DNA of 64,000 nt from Desulfurellaceae bacterium bin18 (GTDB lineage Bacteria > Desulfobacterota > Binatia > Bin18), in assembly GCA_002238415.1 (NCBI GenBank), contig MPMI01000008.1, positions 62,001-126,000 on the forward strand, in the 5' to 3' direction. Shown here piece by piece: positions 1-8,772 of the stretch (positions are counted from its first letter, which is position 1; each line of letters begins with the position of its first letter). The notes below the pieces were generated by a model, which saw only the letters and a program-made list of their open reading frames with translations, did no database searches and was not told the DNA's origin. The translations under genes were made by a program, and so were the position numbers.

Positions 1-1226
1 CGGTGTTCGGCGCCAAGAAACTCAAGGCCGTTGCCCTGCGGGGGCAGCGCCGGGTGGCAGTGGCCGATACAGAGGCGGTGGAAAAAATAGCCATCACATT
101 ACGTGAGCGGAGTGTCGGGCCGCACACGGCAAAATACCGCGAGATTGGAACGGTGGCGAATCTGGCAGTCTTCGACCGGCTAGGCAGTCTGCCGACCTAT
201 AATTTTCAGAACACTCCGTTCGCCCAGGCGGAAGCACTCAGCGGGGAATCTTTTATCACCAATGGTTTCAGTCAGACGCACGGCTGCGCCGCATGCACAA
301 TTCGATGTGAGCGCCTCTTTCAATCCCTGAGCGGCGAGGCCCAACGACTTGAGTATGAAACCCTCTTTGCGTTGGGTCCGCTGTGCGGCATTGAGGAGCC
401 GGACGCCGTGCTGCGGGCCGCCCGGCTGTGCGACCAGCACGGGCTGGACACCATTAGTACCGGCGGCACTCTCGCCTGGGCGGCGGAATGCGCGGACAAG
501 GGTCTCTGGCCCGAGCTGCACGCGACGGGGCTGTCCTTTGGCAATGCGGAGGCAATGCTCGCCCTGATCCCGGACATTGCCCACAGACGAGGAGTGGGGG
601 CGGTCCTGGCCGAGGGCTCACGGCGGGCGGCCACCCACATCGGGGCCGAAGCGGAGAGCTTCGCCATGCAGGTCAAAGGCATGGAGCTGCCGGGCTACGA
701 GCCGCGCAGCCTCAAGACCATGGCGCTCGGTCTGGCGGTCAGTCCACGCGGGGCCTGCCATAACCGTTCGGGGGCGTATGAGGCGGACTTCTCGGGCCAA
801 GTTGATCGTCTGCAAGCCGATGCCGGCCGTGGGGCGCTGGTTGCCGCGTCCGAAGACTTCTCCGCGGTCCTGGATTCCCTGATTGTGTGTAAGTTTTTAC
901 GTAAGTGTTTCGATGATTTTTACGTCGAAGCAGCCCAGCTTATGAGCGCGGTAACGGGGTGGGATTACACCGCTGCCAATCTCATGCGGGTTGGCGAACG
1001 TATCAACACGCTCAAGAAATTGTTTAATATGCGCGAGGGCTGGCGGCCTGAGGACGACTGGCTGCCAGCCCGCCTCTTAACCGAGCCGTTGTCGAGTGGC
1101 GTTGTTCAGGGAGTGAGCCTGACCCCGGATGAGCTCCGCCTGATGATTCAAAGCTATTATGCCGCCCGAGGCTGGAACGAAGAGGGATTGGTCAGGGAGG
1201 AGAAAAAACGGGAATTAGGGCTCTGA
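1..1226 (+). CDS. Aldehyde:ferredoxin oxidoreductase, C-terminal part (5' end outside window)
   Basis: Tungsten-pterin enzyme family that oxidises aldehydes to carboxylic acids with ferredoxin as acceptor. The visible 407 residues begin in the middle of the family, at a VFGAKKLKAVALRG segment that normally lies about 190 residues into the protein, so the N-terminal cofactor domain is missing only because the window starts here. The CAACTIRC cluster motif (residues about 95-102), DQHGLDT and a later Cys in DSLIVCKFLRKC fit the 4Fe-4S and tungstopterin binding pattern. The GTG at position 3 is not a real start. The aldehyde substrate cannot be told. Formate dehydrogenase genes lie just downstream on the other strand, which suggests a role in C1 or alkane-derived aldehyde oxidation (inference). 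Confidence 0.9.
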   Translation, partial: VFGAKKLKAVALRGQRRVAVADTEAVEKIAITLRERSVGPHTAKYREIGTVANLAVFDRLGSLPTYNFQNTPFAQAEALSGESFITNGFSQTHGCAACTIRCERLFQSLSGEAQRLEYETLFALGPLCGIEEPDAVLRAARLCDQHGLDTISTGGTLAWAAECADKGLWPELHATGLSFGNAEAMLALIPDIAHRRGVGAVLAEGSRRAATHIGAEAESFAMQVKGMELPGYEPRSLKTMALGLAVSPRGACHNRSGAYEADFSGQVDRLQADAGRGALVAASEDFSAVLDSLIVCKFLRKCFDDFYVEAAQLMSAVTGWDYTAANLMRVGERINTLKKLFNMREGWRPEDDWLPARLLTEPLSSGVVQGVSLTPDELRLMIQSYYAARGWNEEGLVREEKKRELGL

Positions 1227-1231
1227 AGCCA

Positions 1232-1459
1232 ATGTCAAAGGCAGAAAGACTCAAGGAAGAAATCGGCTGGCTTAAAGTTGTTTTTGGTATTTTAGTTGCC
1301 ATTGATGTCTCCAGGATCGCGTGGCTCGCTCAGAATGTGAGCCGTCCAGCTTCCTTGCTCGTCTCGGTTTGTATTTTTGCGGTTGCCTGCGTTACTCTCG
1401 GGATTATATGGGTCAACCGTACTGCGTATCGAAAAATTGACGAACTGGAGGAACTGTAA
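1232..1459 (+). CDS. Small two-helix membrane protein, unknown
   Basis: A 75-residue protein starting 5 bases after the aldehyde oxidoreductase stop. It has a short charged N-terminus (SKAERLKEEIGW), two hydrophobic segments (about residues 14-32 and 40-60) and a charged tail ending in KIDELEEL. The arrangement suggests an inner-membrane protein with both ends in the cytoplasm. The tight spacing suggests co-transcription with the oxidoreductase. I do not recognise the family. Its stop codon overlaps the start of the next small ORF (TAATG), which supports translation of both. Confidence 0.6.
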   Translation: MSKAERLKEEIGWLKVVFGILVAIDVSRIAWLAQNVSRPASLLVSVCIFAVACVTLGIIWVNRTAYRKIDELEEL

Positions 1460-1581
1460 TGGAATGGCTAGTCATTCTTGCCTTTGCGATTTTTCTGACC
1501 GGTCTCGGTATCGTGGTTCGCGATGCGATTTCTCATGCCCACAAATCATCCCCGCAGAAGCCTGAGAAACCAACCCAATAG
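1459..1581 (+). CDS. 40-residue single-pass membrane peptide, unknown
   Basis: Reads MEWLVILAFAIFLTGLGIVV, then a basic and proline-rich tail (RDAISHAHKSSPQKPEKPTQ). One transmembrane helix is predicted by eye. The ATG overlaps the stop of the upstream 75-residue gene as TAATG, a typical sign of translational coupling. It may be a small partner of the upstream membrane protein or of the aldehyde oxidoreductase. No family recognised. Confidence 0.45.
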   Translation: MEWLVILAFAIFLTGLGIVVRDAISHAHKSSPQKPEKPTQ

Positions 1582-1632
1582 TTGCGTGACCGAGCAAGAC
1601 GATTATTCACGGAGCCAAGGAGTGCACTCTTC

Positions 1633-2004
1633 ATGTACGAATCAAAAAATGTCTTAGGCGAAAAACTCCAGGTGTGCAGTTCGCGGCCGTTAACCGGTTT
1701 TTATCGGGACGGCTGCTGCAATACCGGCAGGGAAGACGTCGGCCTGCATACCGTATGTACCCAGGTCACCGAAGAATTTTTGGCCTTCTCCAAGGCAAAG
1801 GGCAACGACCTGAGCACGCCCCGCCCGGAGCTTGGCTTTGACGGACTCCAGCCCGGAGACTGTTGGTGTCTGTGTGCGCTGCGCTGGAAAGAAGCCTACG
1901 AGGCCGGGGCCCCACCCGTAGTGATACTGGCTTCTACCCACGAGGCGACCCTCGAACATATTCCCCTGGCGCTGCTGAAAGAACACGCCCGGGATCTGCA
2001 TTAG
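1633..2004 (+). CDS. DUF2237 family protein
   Basis: A 123-residue soluble protein whose whole length matches the DUF2237 family: NVLGEKLQVCSSRPLTGFYR, then GCCNTGREDVGLHTVC, KGNDLSTPRPE, PGDCWCLC, and ATHEATLE-like HEATLEHIPL near the end. It has many conserved Cys residues (GCC, VC, CWCLC) that suggest metal binding or a redox role, but the function is unknown. The open frame extends up to 1582, but the ATG at 1633 gives the family's usual N-terminus. The gene is convergent with the formate dehydrogenase, with a palindromic repeat between. Confidence 0.8.
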   Translation: MYESKNVLGEKLQVCSSRPLTGFYRDGCCNTGREDVGLHTVCTQVTEEFLAFSKAKGNDLSTPRPELGFDGLQPGDCWCLCALRWKEAYEAGAPPVVILASTHEATLEHIPLALLKEHARDLH

Positions 2005-2043
2005 CGTACGATCCTCACCCGCTATTATCCCCTCTCGGGAGGG

Positions 2044-2184
2044 AAAGGGGAAACGTGTCAACATCTACCTGTCTGTTGAAGGACACGTCTCTCCACTCGT
2101 CTCATCCTTCGACTCCAGGCGCGTTACGCCTTACGCTCAGGACAGGCGTAGCGTTAGCGAAGTCGAAGGACGTGTTTACTCTTT
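2044..2184. repeat. Composite palindromic repeat between convergent genes
   Basis: The segment begins AAAGGGGAAACGTGTC (2044-2059) and ends GGACGTGTTTACTCTTT (2168-2184), which are divergent inverted ends of the same element seen at 14644-14697 and 28044-28097. Inside are ACGTGTC (2053-2059) against GACACGT (2082-2088), and a 10-bp perfect stem TCCTTCGACT (2105-2114) against AGTCGAAGGA (2161-2170). The stop codon of the formate dehydrogenase touches its right end. It could also act as a bidirectional transcription terminator. No ORF is visible inside. Confidence 0.6.
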
Positions 2185-4938
2185 TCAGGCTTCCGCAGCG
2201 CGGTTAACACTGACCCGGACCGCACAATATTTGAACTCGGGAATTTTCCCGTAGGGGTCCAGGGCCTCATTCGTCAGCAGGTTTGCGGCGGCCTCCTGAT
2301 AGCAGAAGGGGATGAAAATCTCGCTCCGTTGCAGGCCGGCATCCACCCGCGCGTAGGCGGTGATCTCACCCCGGCGTGAGGCAATGGTCAGGAGGTCTCC
2401 TTCCGCGCCGTCCAGCACGGCCAGGTCTTCGGGATGCACGTTAATCACGGGCTGTGGTTCTATGGCGTCCAGGACGCTCGCCCGGCGGGTCATTGCGCCG
2501 GTATGCCAGTGCTCAAGCTGGCGGCCGGTGATCAGCACGAACGGAAACTCGGCATCGGGTAGTTCGTCAGCGCGAATCAAACGTGCGGGGACGAACTGGG
2601 CTATGCCGTCCGAGGTCGGGAAATTCTTTTGAAACACCACCGGTCGGCCTGGGTCGTCTTCGGTCCAACAGGGATAGGTCACGGAGTCCTGGCGTTCGAG
2701 CCGTGACCAACTGATACCCCCGAGGGCGGATATGGCCTGGCGCATCTCTTCGTAGACCGCCGCGGTGTCGCGGTATCGCCAGTCCAGTCCCAGGCGGCGG
2801 GCCATCTCTTGGATGATGTCGAGGTCCTGACGGGCCTGGCCCGGCAGGTCGAGCGCTTTGCGGGCGAGCTGTACGCGCCGGTCGGTGTTCGTAAACGTGC
2901 CGGTCTTCTCCGGCAGCGCGGACGCCGGCAGGACCACATCGGCAAACGCCGCGGTTTCGGTCAGGAACAGATCCTGCACAACCAGGTGGTCAAGCTTGGC
3001 CAAAGCCTGCCGCGCGTGATGCAGGTTGGGGTCGGACATGGCTGGGTTCTCGCCCATGATGTACATACCGTGCAGCCGGTCGTCGAGAATGGCGTTCATG
3101 ATCTCGACCACGGTCAGACCGGCTTGCGGGTCCAGGGAGACACCCCAGAGGGCCTCGAAGCGCTGCCGTATCTCCTCGTTGTCGACCCGCTGGTAGTCGG
3201 GGAACATCATGGGAATCAGGCCGGCGTCAGAGGCTCCTTGAACATTGTTCTGGCCGCGCAACGGATGGAGTCCGGTCCCAGGGCGACCGATCTGTCCGGT
3301 CATCAAAGCAAGCGCAATGAGACAGCGCGCATTGTCGGTGCCGTGGATATGCTGTGAGATACCCATCCCCCAGAAAATCATCGAACCGGATGCGGTTGCA
3401 TAGCGACGGGCAACCTCCCGAATGGTCTCGGCGGCAATCCCGCACACGGGTTCCATCTCTTCGGGGCTGAAGCCGGCTACGTTTTGTTTGATGAGCTCAA
3501 ACCCAGCGGTACGCTGCTCGATAAATTCCCGCTGCACCAAGCCCTCCTCGATGATGGTGTGCATCATGGCGTTGAGCAGGGCCACATCGGTGTCTGGCTT
3601 GAATTGGAGATAATACGACGCATGGCGGGCGAGCTCCGTCCGACGGGGGTCCATGACCACCAGCGTCTTACCCGCCTTGGCCGCGTTCTTCATAAAGGTC
3701 GCCGCAACCGGATGGTTCTCCGAGGCGTTGGAGCCGATGATGATAATGCACTCCGCCTCCGCCACGTCTGCCACCTGGTTGGAAACCGCGCCCGATCCAA
3801 TGCCCTCTAAGAGGGCGGCGACCGACGAGGCGTGACACAGCCGGGTACAGTGATCGACGTTATTTGTCCCAAATCCGGTCCGAACCAGCTTTTGAAAGAG
3901 ATAGGCTTCTTCGTTACTGCCTTTTGCCGAGCCAAATCCGGCCAGCGCCTGGCCGCCTTTTTCGTTGCGTATTTTTTTGAGGCCGTTCGCCGCAAAATCG
4001 AGCGCTTCTTCCCAGGAGGCTTCACGAAATACGTCCGAGGGATCAGCCGGATCAATGGTGATCTCGGCGGACTTAGGGACCCCAGCTTTTCGGATTAAGG
4101 GGCGGGTGAGCCGCTGCGGATGGGTGACATAGTCAAAGCCGTAGCGGCCTTTCACACACAGCCGGCCGTGGTTGGACGGACCGTCACGCCCGGTGACGTA
4201 CAGAATCGTATTGTCTTTGACGTGATAGGTGAGCAGACAGCCCACTCCGCAATAGGGACAGACGGAATCCACCGTTTTGTCCGGCTCAATCAGTCCTACC
4301 TCTTTGGCTGGCATGAGCGCCCCGGTGGGACAGGCCTGGACACATTCACCGCAGCCGACGCAGGAGCTACTGCCCATGGGGTCGTCCACATCAAAGACGA
4401 TCTTGGCCTGGCTGCCGCGCAGGGCGTAGCCGATGACATCGTTCACCTGCTCTTCACGACAGGCACGCTGACAGCGAGTGCACTGAATACAGGCGTCGAG
4501 ATTCACGGCAATGGCCGGGTGAGACCCGTCCGATTCCGGCTGCTGGCGCGGCGCGAAGCGCGGTGTGCCGACTTCCAACGCGCGCGCCCAGGTCGCCAGT
4601 TCCGAGTCTTTTGTATAGGGGGTCTCAACAACGTCTGAAAGCAACAATTCGAGAACCAGCTTTTGGGAGTGACGGGCGCGCTCACTTGTGGTTGCCACCT
4701 CCATGCCCTCCTGCGGTGTCCGGCAGCAGGAAGGCGCAAGGGTACGCTCCCCCTTCACTTCCACCACACAGGCACGACAATTTCCGTCTGGCCGGAGCCC
4801 GTCCTTGTAGCACAGGTGAGGAACATCAACCCCGTGACGACGGGCCGCCTGTAAAATGGTTTCGTCGGGCAGGGCGTCGACCGCCCGTCCGTCCAGGAGA
4901 AAGGATGTCGTTTGTGCGACTTCAGGAACGGCAGCCAT
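2185..4938 (-). CDS. NAD-dependent formate dehydrogenase, molybdenum-pterin alpha subunit (FdsA/NuoG-like)
   Basis: Catalytic subunit that oxidises formate to CO2 in the cytoplasm. The 917-residue product starts with a plant-type 2Fe-2S domain (HLCYKDGLRPDGNCRAC, then SCC). A two-cluster ferredoxin domain follows (CIQCTRCQRAC and SCVGCGECVQAC), then the Mo-bisPGD domain with its own 4Fe-4S site (CPYCGVGC). The Mo ligand position is VDHCTRLCHAS, so this is a cysteine rather than a selenocysteine enzyme. The C-terminal molybdopterin dinucleotide-binding domain begins near the LITGRQLEHWHTG motif. The start MAAVPEVAQ overlaps the stop of the upstream diaphorase gene (TAATG). The longer frame upstream is an overlap artefact. 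No fdhD or small FdsD gene is seen nearby. Confidence 0.92.
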   Translation of the reverse strand: MAAVPEVAQTTSFLLDGRAVDALPDETILQAARRHGVDVPHLCYKDGLRPDGNCRACVVEVKGERTLAPSCCRTPQEGMEVATTSERARHSQKLVLELLLSDVVETPYTKDSELATWARALEVGTPRFAPRQQPESDGSHPAIAVNLDACIQCTRCQRACREEQVNDVIGYALRGSQAKIVFDVDDPMGSSSCVGCGECVQACPTGALMPAKEVGLIEPDKTVDSVCPYCGVGCLLTYHVKDNTILYVTGRDGPSNHGRLCVKGRYGFDYVTHPQRLTRPLIRKAGVPKSAEITIDPADPSDVFREASWEEALDFAANGLKKIRNEKGGQALAGFGSAKGSNEEAYLFQKLVRTGFGTNNVDHCTRLCHASSVAALLEGIGSGAVSNQVADVAEAECIIIIGSNASENHPVAATFMKNAAKAGKTLVVMDPRRTELARHASYYLQFKPDTDVALLNAMMHTIIEEGLVQREFIEQRTAGFELIKQNVAGFSPEEMEPVCGIAAETIREVARRYATASGSMIFWGMGISQHIHGTDNARCLIALALMTGQIGRPGTGLHPLRGQNNVQGASDAGLIPMMFPDYQRVDNEEIRQRFEALWGVSLDPQAGLTVVEIMNAILDDRLHGMYIMGENPAMSDPNLHHARQALAKLDHLVVQDLFLTETAAFADVVLPASALPEKTGTFTNTDRRVQLARKALDLPGQARQDLDIIQEMARRLGLDWRYRDTAAVYEEMRQAISALGGISWSRLERQDSVTYPCWTEDDPGRPVVFQKNFPTSDGIAQFVPARLIRADELPDAEFPFVLITGRQLEHWHTGAMTRRASVLDAIEPQPVINVHPEDLAVLDGAEGDLLTIASRRGEITAYARVDAGLQRSEIFIPFCYQEAAANLLTNEALDPYGKIPEFKYCAVRVSVNRAAEA

Positions 4939-6626
4939 TAGGCAAGCTCCTCTGGGAAGTATTTGATGATGCTGCGCAGCGGGTTGGGAGCGGCTTGGCC
5001 TAAGCCACAAATCGAGGCGTCACCTATGACTTGGGCCAGTTCCTCAAGCAAGGGCACATCCCAGTGGTTTTGCGCCATCAGCCCGGCAGCTTTCTGTGTC
5101 CCCACGCGACACGGCGTACATTTTCCGCAGGACTCGTGCGCAAAAAAGCGCATCGCATTGAGCGCGGCGGCCTTGGCGCTGTCTTTATCGGACAGAACGA
5201 TGATCGCCGCGGAACCGATGAAACAGCCGTGGGGTTGCAGGGTGTCGAAATCGAGCGGCAGGTCGGCCAGCGCGGCGGGCAAGATACCGCCGGACGCTCC
5301 ACCGGGAAAGTAGGCGTACAGCTCATGTCCGGGGAGCATACCTCCGCAATGCTCATCGATCAGCTCGCGCAGACTGATGCCGGCCGGGGCCAGATGCACG
5401 CCTGGATTTTGGACGCGACCGCTGACGGAAAACGAGCGGAGCCCCTTGCGCCCCCTCCGGCCGTGGCTCGCAAACCACTCCGCCCCGTGCTCCAGAATAT
5501 CGCGCACCCAATACAGCGTCTCAAAATTATGCTCCAGGGTCGGGCGTCCGAACAAGCCGACCTCAGCCACATACGGTGGGCGTAGCCGCGGCATGCCGCG
5601 TTTACCCTCGATGGACTCGATCATGCCCGACTCTTCGCCACAGATATACGCACCCGCCCCACGCCGGAGGTAGATAGCGGGGAGCGGCATCGGCGGGTCG
5701 GCCTCCAGGGCAGCAATGGCGTTCTTGAGAAGCTGGAGACAGGCCGGATATTCGTCTCGGATATAGATATAGACGGTGTTGATTTCAGCCGCCCAGGCAG
5801 CAATCAACATCCCTTCCAGAAAACGATGCGGGTCGCGTTCCAGATAATAGCGGTCCTTAAAGGTGCCCGGCTCGCCCTCGTCAATATTGACCGCCAAGAG
5901 GCGCGGGCCCGCATAGCCACGCACGATGCGCCACTTGCGTCCGGCAGGAAAGCCGGCGCCGCCAAGACCGCGCAGGCCGGAATCTTCCAGCGCGCCCAGC
6001 ACTGAATCGAGGTCGCGGCTGCCGTTGAGACACTCCCGCAGAACCTGATATCCGCCGCCCGCCCGATAGGCTTGATAGTCAACCGTACCCGCCGGCAGGC
6101 TGGCTTGAGTCGCCTGGTGTTCGACCGCGTGTCTCACCTGCTCCAGGCTTGCCGTACCGATCGGGTTCTGGCCAACCACCGCAACCGGTGCGGTTTCACA
6201 CCGGCCCACGCACGGAACACGCTGGACCCGCACCGTTTTGCCCATCTCTTGCTCTAAAGCGGGAATCAATTGTTCCGCTCCGGCCAACTCACAACTGACC
6301 GAGTCACACACCCGAACGGTGATTGTCGGCGGAGGGGTTTCGCCTTCTTTGACCACATCGAAATGATGGTAAAAGCTGGCAACCTCGTACACTTCTACCG
6401 GAGCGAGCTGCATTTCGTGGGCAAGGGCAACCAGGTGGGCCGCGGACAGATGGCCATAGTGATCCTGGATGAGATGCAGATGTTCGATCAGGAGGTCCCG
6501 CCGGCGCGGGGCATCGGCCAGCAACGTTTGGACTTCTCGGAGGGCCTGAGGGTCAACACTGCGCCCTTTTGGCCGAGTCCGAAGGCCCCGTGGCCGTTTT
6601 CTGCCGCGCTTCCCGTTGTGTTTCAT
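4938..6626 (-). CDS. Fused NuoE-NuoF-type diaphorase subunit of formate dehydrogenase
   Basis: Transfers electrons from the formate dehydrogenase alpha subunit to NAD+. The 562-residue protein fuses two usually separate subunits. Residues about 20-175 are a NuoE/FdsG-like thioredoxin-fold domain with the 2Fe-2S pattern CDSVSC and CVGRC. Residues about 190-562 are NuoF/FdsB-like, with the FMN loop RGLGGAGFPAGRKW, the GAYICGEES NADH region, and the 4Fe-4S pattern SCGKCTPCR followed by SICGLGQ. The Lys/Arg-rich start MKHNGKRGRKRPRG has a purine-rich GGGGGAG just upstream. It is the first gene of a two-gene operon and is translationally coupled to the alpha subunit. Confidence 0.9.
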   Translation of the reverse strand: MKHNGKRGRKRPRGLRTRPKGRSVDPQALREVQTLLADAPRRRDLLIEHLHLIQDHYGHLSAAHLVALAHEMQLAPVEVYEVASFYHHFDVVKEGETPPPTITVRVCDSVSCELAGAEQLIPALEQEMGKTVRVQRVPCVGRCETAPVAVVGQNPIGTASLEQVRHAVEHQATQASLPAGTVDYQAYRAGGGYQVLRECLNGSRDLDSVLGALEDSGLRGLGGAGFPAGRKWRIVRGYAGPRLLAVNIDEGEPGTFKDRYYLERDPHRFLEGMLIAAWAAEINTVYIYIRDEYPACLQLLKNAIAALEADPPMPLPAIYLRRGAGAYICGEESGMIESIEGKRGMPRLRPPYVAEVGLFGRPTLEHNFETLYWVRDILEHGAEWFASHGRRGRKGLRSFSVSGRVQNPGVHLAPAGISLRELIDEHCGGMLPGHELYAYFPGGASGGILPAALADLPLDFDTLQPHGCFIGSAAIIVLSDKDSAKAAALNAMRFFAHESCGKCTPCRVGTQKAAGLMAQNHWDVPLLEELAQVIGDASICGLGQAAPNPLRSIIKYFPEELA

Positions 6627-6889
6627 GCTCCCCCTGCCGGACCAGAGCCCTCGTTAAAAAGGCTTAAGGTAAAGAACCATAGCCTATTTACTGGCCGTGG
6701 CTCAAGAGTCCTGCTCTTCTTGAGCACCCTTGACACCCGTGGTTCCGGTTCTTACTTTTCCGCATCAGAGACGTTCGGTCTCAGGCAAACAAACAGCTCA
6801 AAATCAATGAAGAAATACAGGCTTGTCAACGTCTATTACCGTCTACAGCTTGCCTACAACAGCCACGACTGAGGAGAATATCCAGACCC

Positions 6890-7879
6890 ATGGACGGCGA
6901 TATCACGGCTCTGAACGAACGAGTGAGAGAAGAAGCTGCGTCACTGGCGCGCTTACGGGATGCTATCGGCCAAGTCATTATCGGCCAGCAGTATCTCGTT
7001 GACCGCCTGATTGTCGGTCTGTTAGCAAACGGTCACGTCTTGTTGGAAGGCGTTCCCGGTCTGGCCAAGACACTGTCGGTGAAGACCCTGGCCCAAGCAA
7101 TCAATGCCCGCTTTCAGCGGCTTCAGTTTACTCCGGACCTTCTGCCCGCAGATCTCATCGGGACGCTGATTTATAATCCTCGCGAGGGCACGTTTACCAC
7201 CAAGAAGGGGCCGGTTTTTGCCAATATCGTTCTGGCGGATGAGATCAACCGGGCGCCGGCCAAGGTCCAAAGCGCCCTGCTCGAAGCCATGCAGGAACGT
7301 CAGGTGACGATAGGTGAGGAGACCCACCTCCTGCCGGAACCCTTTCTCGTTCTGGCCACCCAGAATCCTATTGAGCAGGAAGGCACCTATCCCCTGCCAG
7401 AGGCCCAGGTTGATCGTTTTATGCTCAAGCTGTGGGTCACCTATCCCTCGAAGGCAGAAGAGCGGCAGATCCTGGATCGTATGGCATCCACCACCCAGCC
7501 CGCCGCGGTCAGTCCGGTGCTGGGCACAGAGGATATCGTGCGGTTGCGCGGTCTGACCGACCAGCTCTATCTGGACGATAAGATTAAGGATTATATTATC
7601 GATCTGGTCTTTGCCACGCGCGACCCCGCGGCTTACGACATTGATGTCCAGCATTTTATTCAGTACGGCGCTTCACCGCGGGCCACTCTGTCATTGACCG
7701 TTGCAGCCAAAGCCCATGCTCTGCTCCAGGGACGCGGCTACGTCACGCCTCAAGATGTGAAATCCATCGGCCTGGATATTCTGCGCCACCGGGTCATTAT
7801 TACGTATGAGGCCGAGGCTGAAGAACTGACCGCGGACAGCGTCCTGCAACACATCTTTGACGGTGTGCCCGTACCCTAG
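6890..7879 (+). CDS. MoxR-family AAA+ ATPase
   Basis: Chaperone-like ATPase thought to help mature or insert metal-containing complexes. The 329-residue protein has Walker A (EGVPGLAKT, about residues 46-54), Walker B (IVLADEINRAP), sensor region ATQNPIEQEGTYPLPEAQ and the arginine-finger segment VDRFMLK. It has the full family length. It heads an eight-gene moxR/DUF58/Bat operon and lies 3 bases before the DUF58 gene. A GAGGAG ribosome site lies about 11 bases before the ATG. The region 6627-6889 upstream is divergent from formate dehydrogenase and holds a hairpin (GCTCAAGA 6700-6707 against TCTTGAGC 6718-6725) but no clear promoter. Confidence 0.93.
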   Translation: MDGDITALNERVREEAASLARLRDAIGQVIIGQQYLVDRLIVGLLANGHVLLEGVPGLAKTLSVKTLAQAINARFQRLQFTPDLLPADLIGTLIYNPREGTFTTKKGPVFANIVLADEINRAPAKVQSALLEAMQERQVTIGEETHLLPEPFLVLATQNPIEQEGTYPLPEAQVDRFMLKLWVTYPSKAEERQILDRMASTTQPAAVSPVLGTEDIVRLRGLTDQLYLDDKIKDYIIDLVFATRDPAAYDIDVQHFIQYGASPRATLSLTVAAKAHALLQGRGYVTPQDVKSIGLDILRHRVIITYEAEAEELTADSVLQHIFDGVPVP

Positions 7880-7882
7880 CTT

Positions 7883-8758
7883 ATGCTGACTTCGGAACAA
7901 CTCAAAGCGGTCCGCAAGATTCATATTCGGACCAGCCATCTGGTCAATGATGTCTTTGCCGGCCAATACCAGAGCGCGTTCAAAGGCCACGGCATGGAGT
8001 TTGCCGAGGTCCGGCAATACTTCCCCGGTGATGATGTCCGGACCATAGACTGGAACGTCACCGCCCGGACGGGTATCCCGCACGTCAAACGCTTTAGTGA
8101 AGAGCGGGAACTCACCGTGATGCTTCTGGTGGACACCAGCGCCTCGACTCAGTTTGGCAGCGTGTCTCAGTTGAAGAGTACTATGGCGGCCGAGATGGCG
8201 GCCCTGTTTGCCTTCTCGGCCATCACCAATAATGACAAAGTCGGGCTGGTGATGTTCAGTAACGAGGTCGAGCTGTCGCTCCCGCCCAAAAAGGGCCTCC
8301 GCCACGTCCTGCGGGTGATTCGTGAGGTCCTCTCCTTCCAGAGCCGGCAGCGCGGCACAAATATTACGGCCGCCCTGGAACATCTGAGTCATGTCAGTAA
8401 GCGCCGGGCGGTGGTCTTTCTCATTTCCGACTGGCTCGATCCGCACGCCGCCTCTGCGCTCACTATTGCCAATCGTCGCCATGACGTGATTGCTATTGTA
8501 TTGGACGACCCCCGCGAGCTGAGCCTGCCGAACATCGGCCTGATTGAGCTCCAGGATGCCGAAACCGGAGAGCGAGAGCTGGTGGATACTGGTGACCGGC
8601 GGGTCCGGGAAGAGTTCGCCCGACGGGCAGCAGCGGCCCGGGATGACAGAGCGCGTATGTTGCGACGCGCTCACGCGGATACCATTACGGTGCGCACTGA
8701 CCAGCCGTATGTAGACGCTTTACTACGCTTTTTTCGCATGCGCGAGCAGCGGCATTAG
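7883..8758 (+). CDS. DUF58 domain protein (VWA-like), MoxR partner
   Basis: The 291-residue protein carries the DUF58 signature FAEVRQYFPGDDVRTIDWNVTAR (residues about 40-60, seen in two overlapping parts), followed by a von Willebrand-like fold with LLVDTSAS as the MIDAS-type metal motif (about residues 88-95). No membrane segments are visible, so it is probably cytoplasmic. DUF58 proteins are encoded almost always next to moxR and are taken as the link between the ATPase and the membrane Bat proteins. The molecular role is not established. Confidence 0.9.
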   Translation: MLTSEQLKAVRKIHIRTSHLVNDVFAGQYQSAFKGHGMEFAEVRQYFPGDDVRTIDWNVTARTGIPHVKRFSEERELTVMLLVDTSASTQFGSVSQLKSTMAAEMAALFAFSAITNNDKVGLVMFSNEVELSLPPKKGLRHVLRVIREVLSFQSRQRGTNITAALEHLSHVSKRRAVVFLISDWLDPHAASALTIANRRHDVIAIVLDDPRELSLPNIGLIELQDAETGERELVDTGDRRVREEFARRAAAARDDRARMLRRAHADTITVRTDQPYVDALLRFFRMREQRH

Positions 8759-8772
8759 TTATTGAATTCCTC

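Noticed and set aside
3500..3900. Selenocysteine at the formate dehydrogenase active site
   Set aside because: The metal-ligand codon is Cys (VDHCTRLCHAS) and the frame contains no internal TGA.
7691..8674. A 327-codon open frame on the minus strand opposite the DUF58 gene
   Set aside because: It runs exactly opposite well-conserved MoxR and DUF58 coding sequence and has no family pattern; long antisense frames are common in GC-rich DNA.
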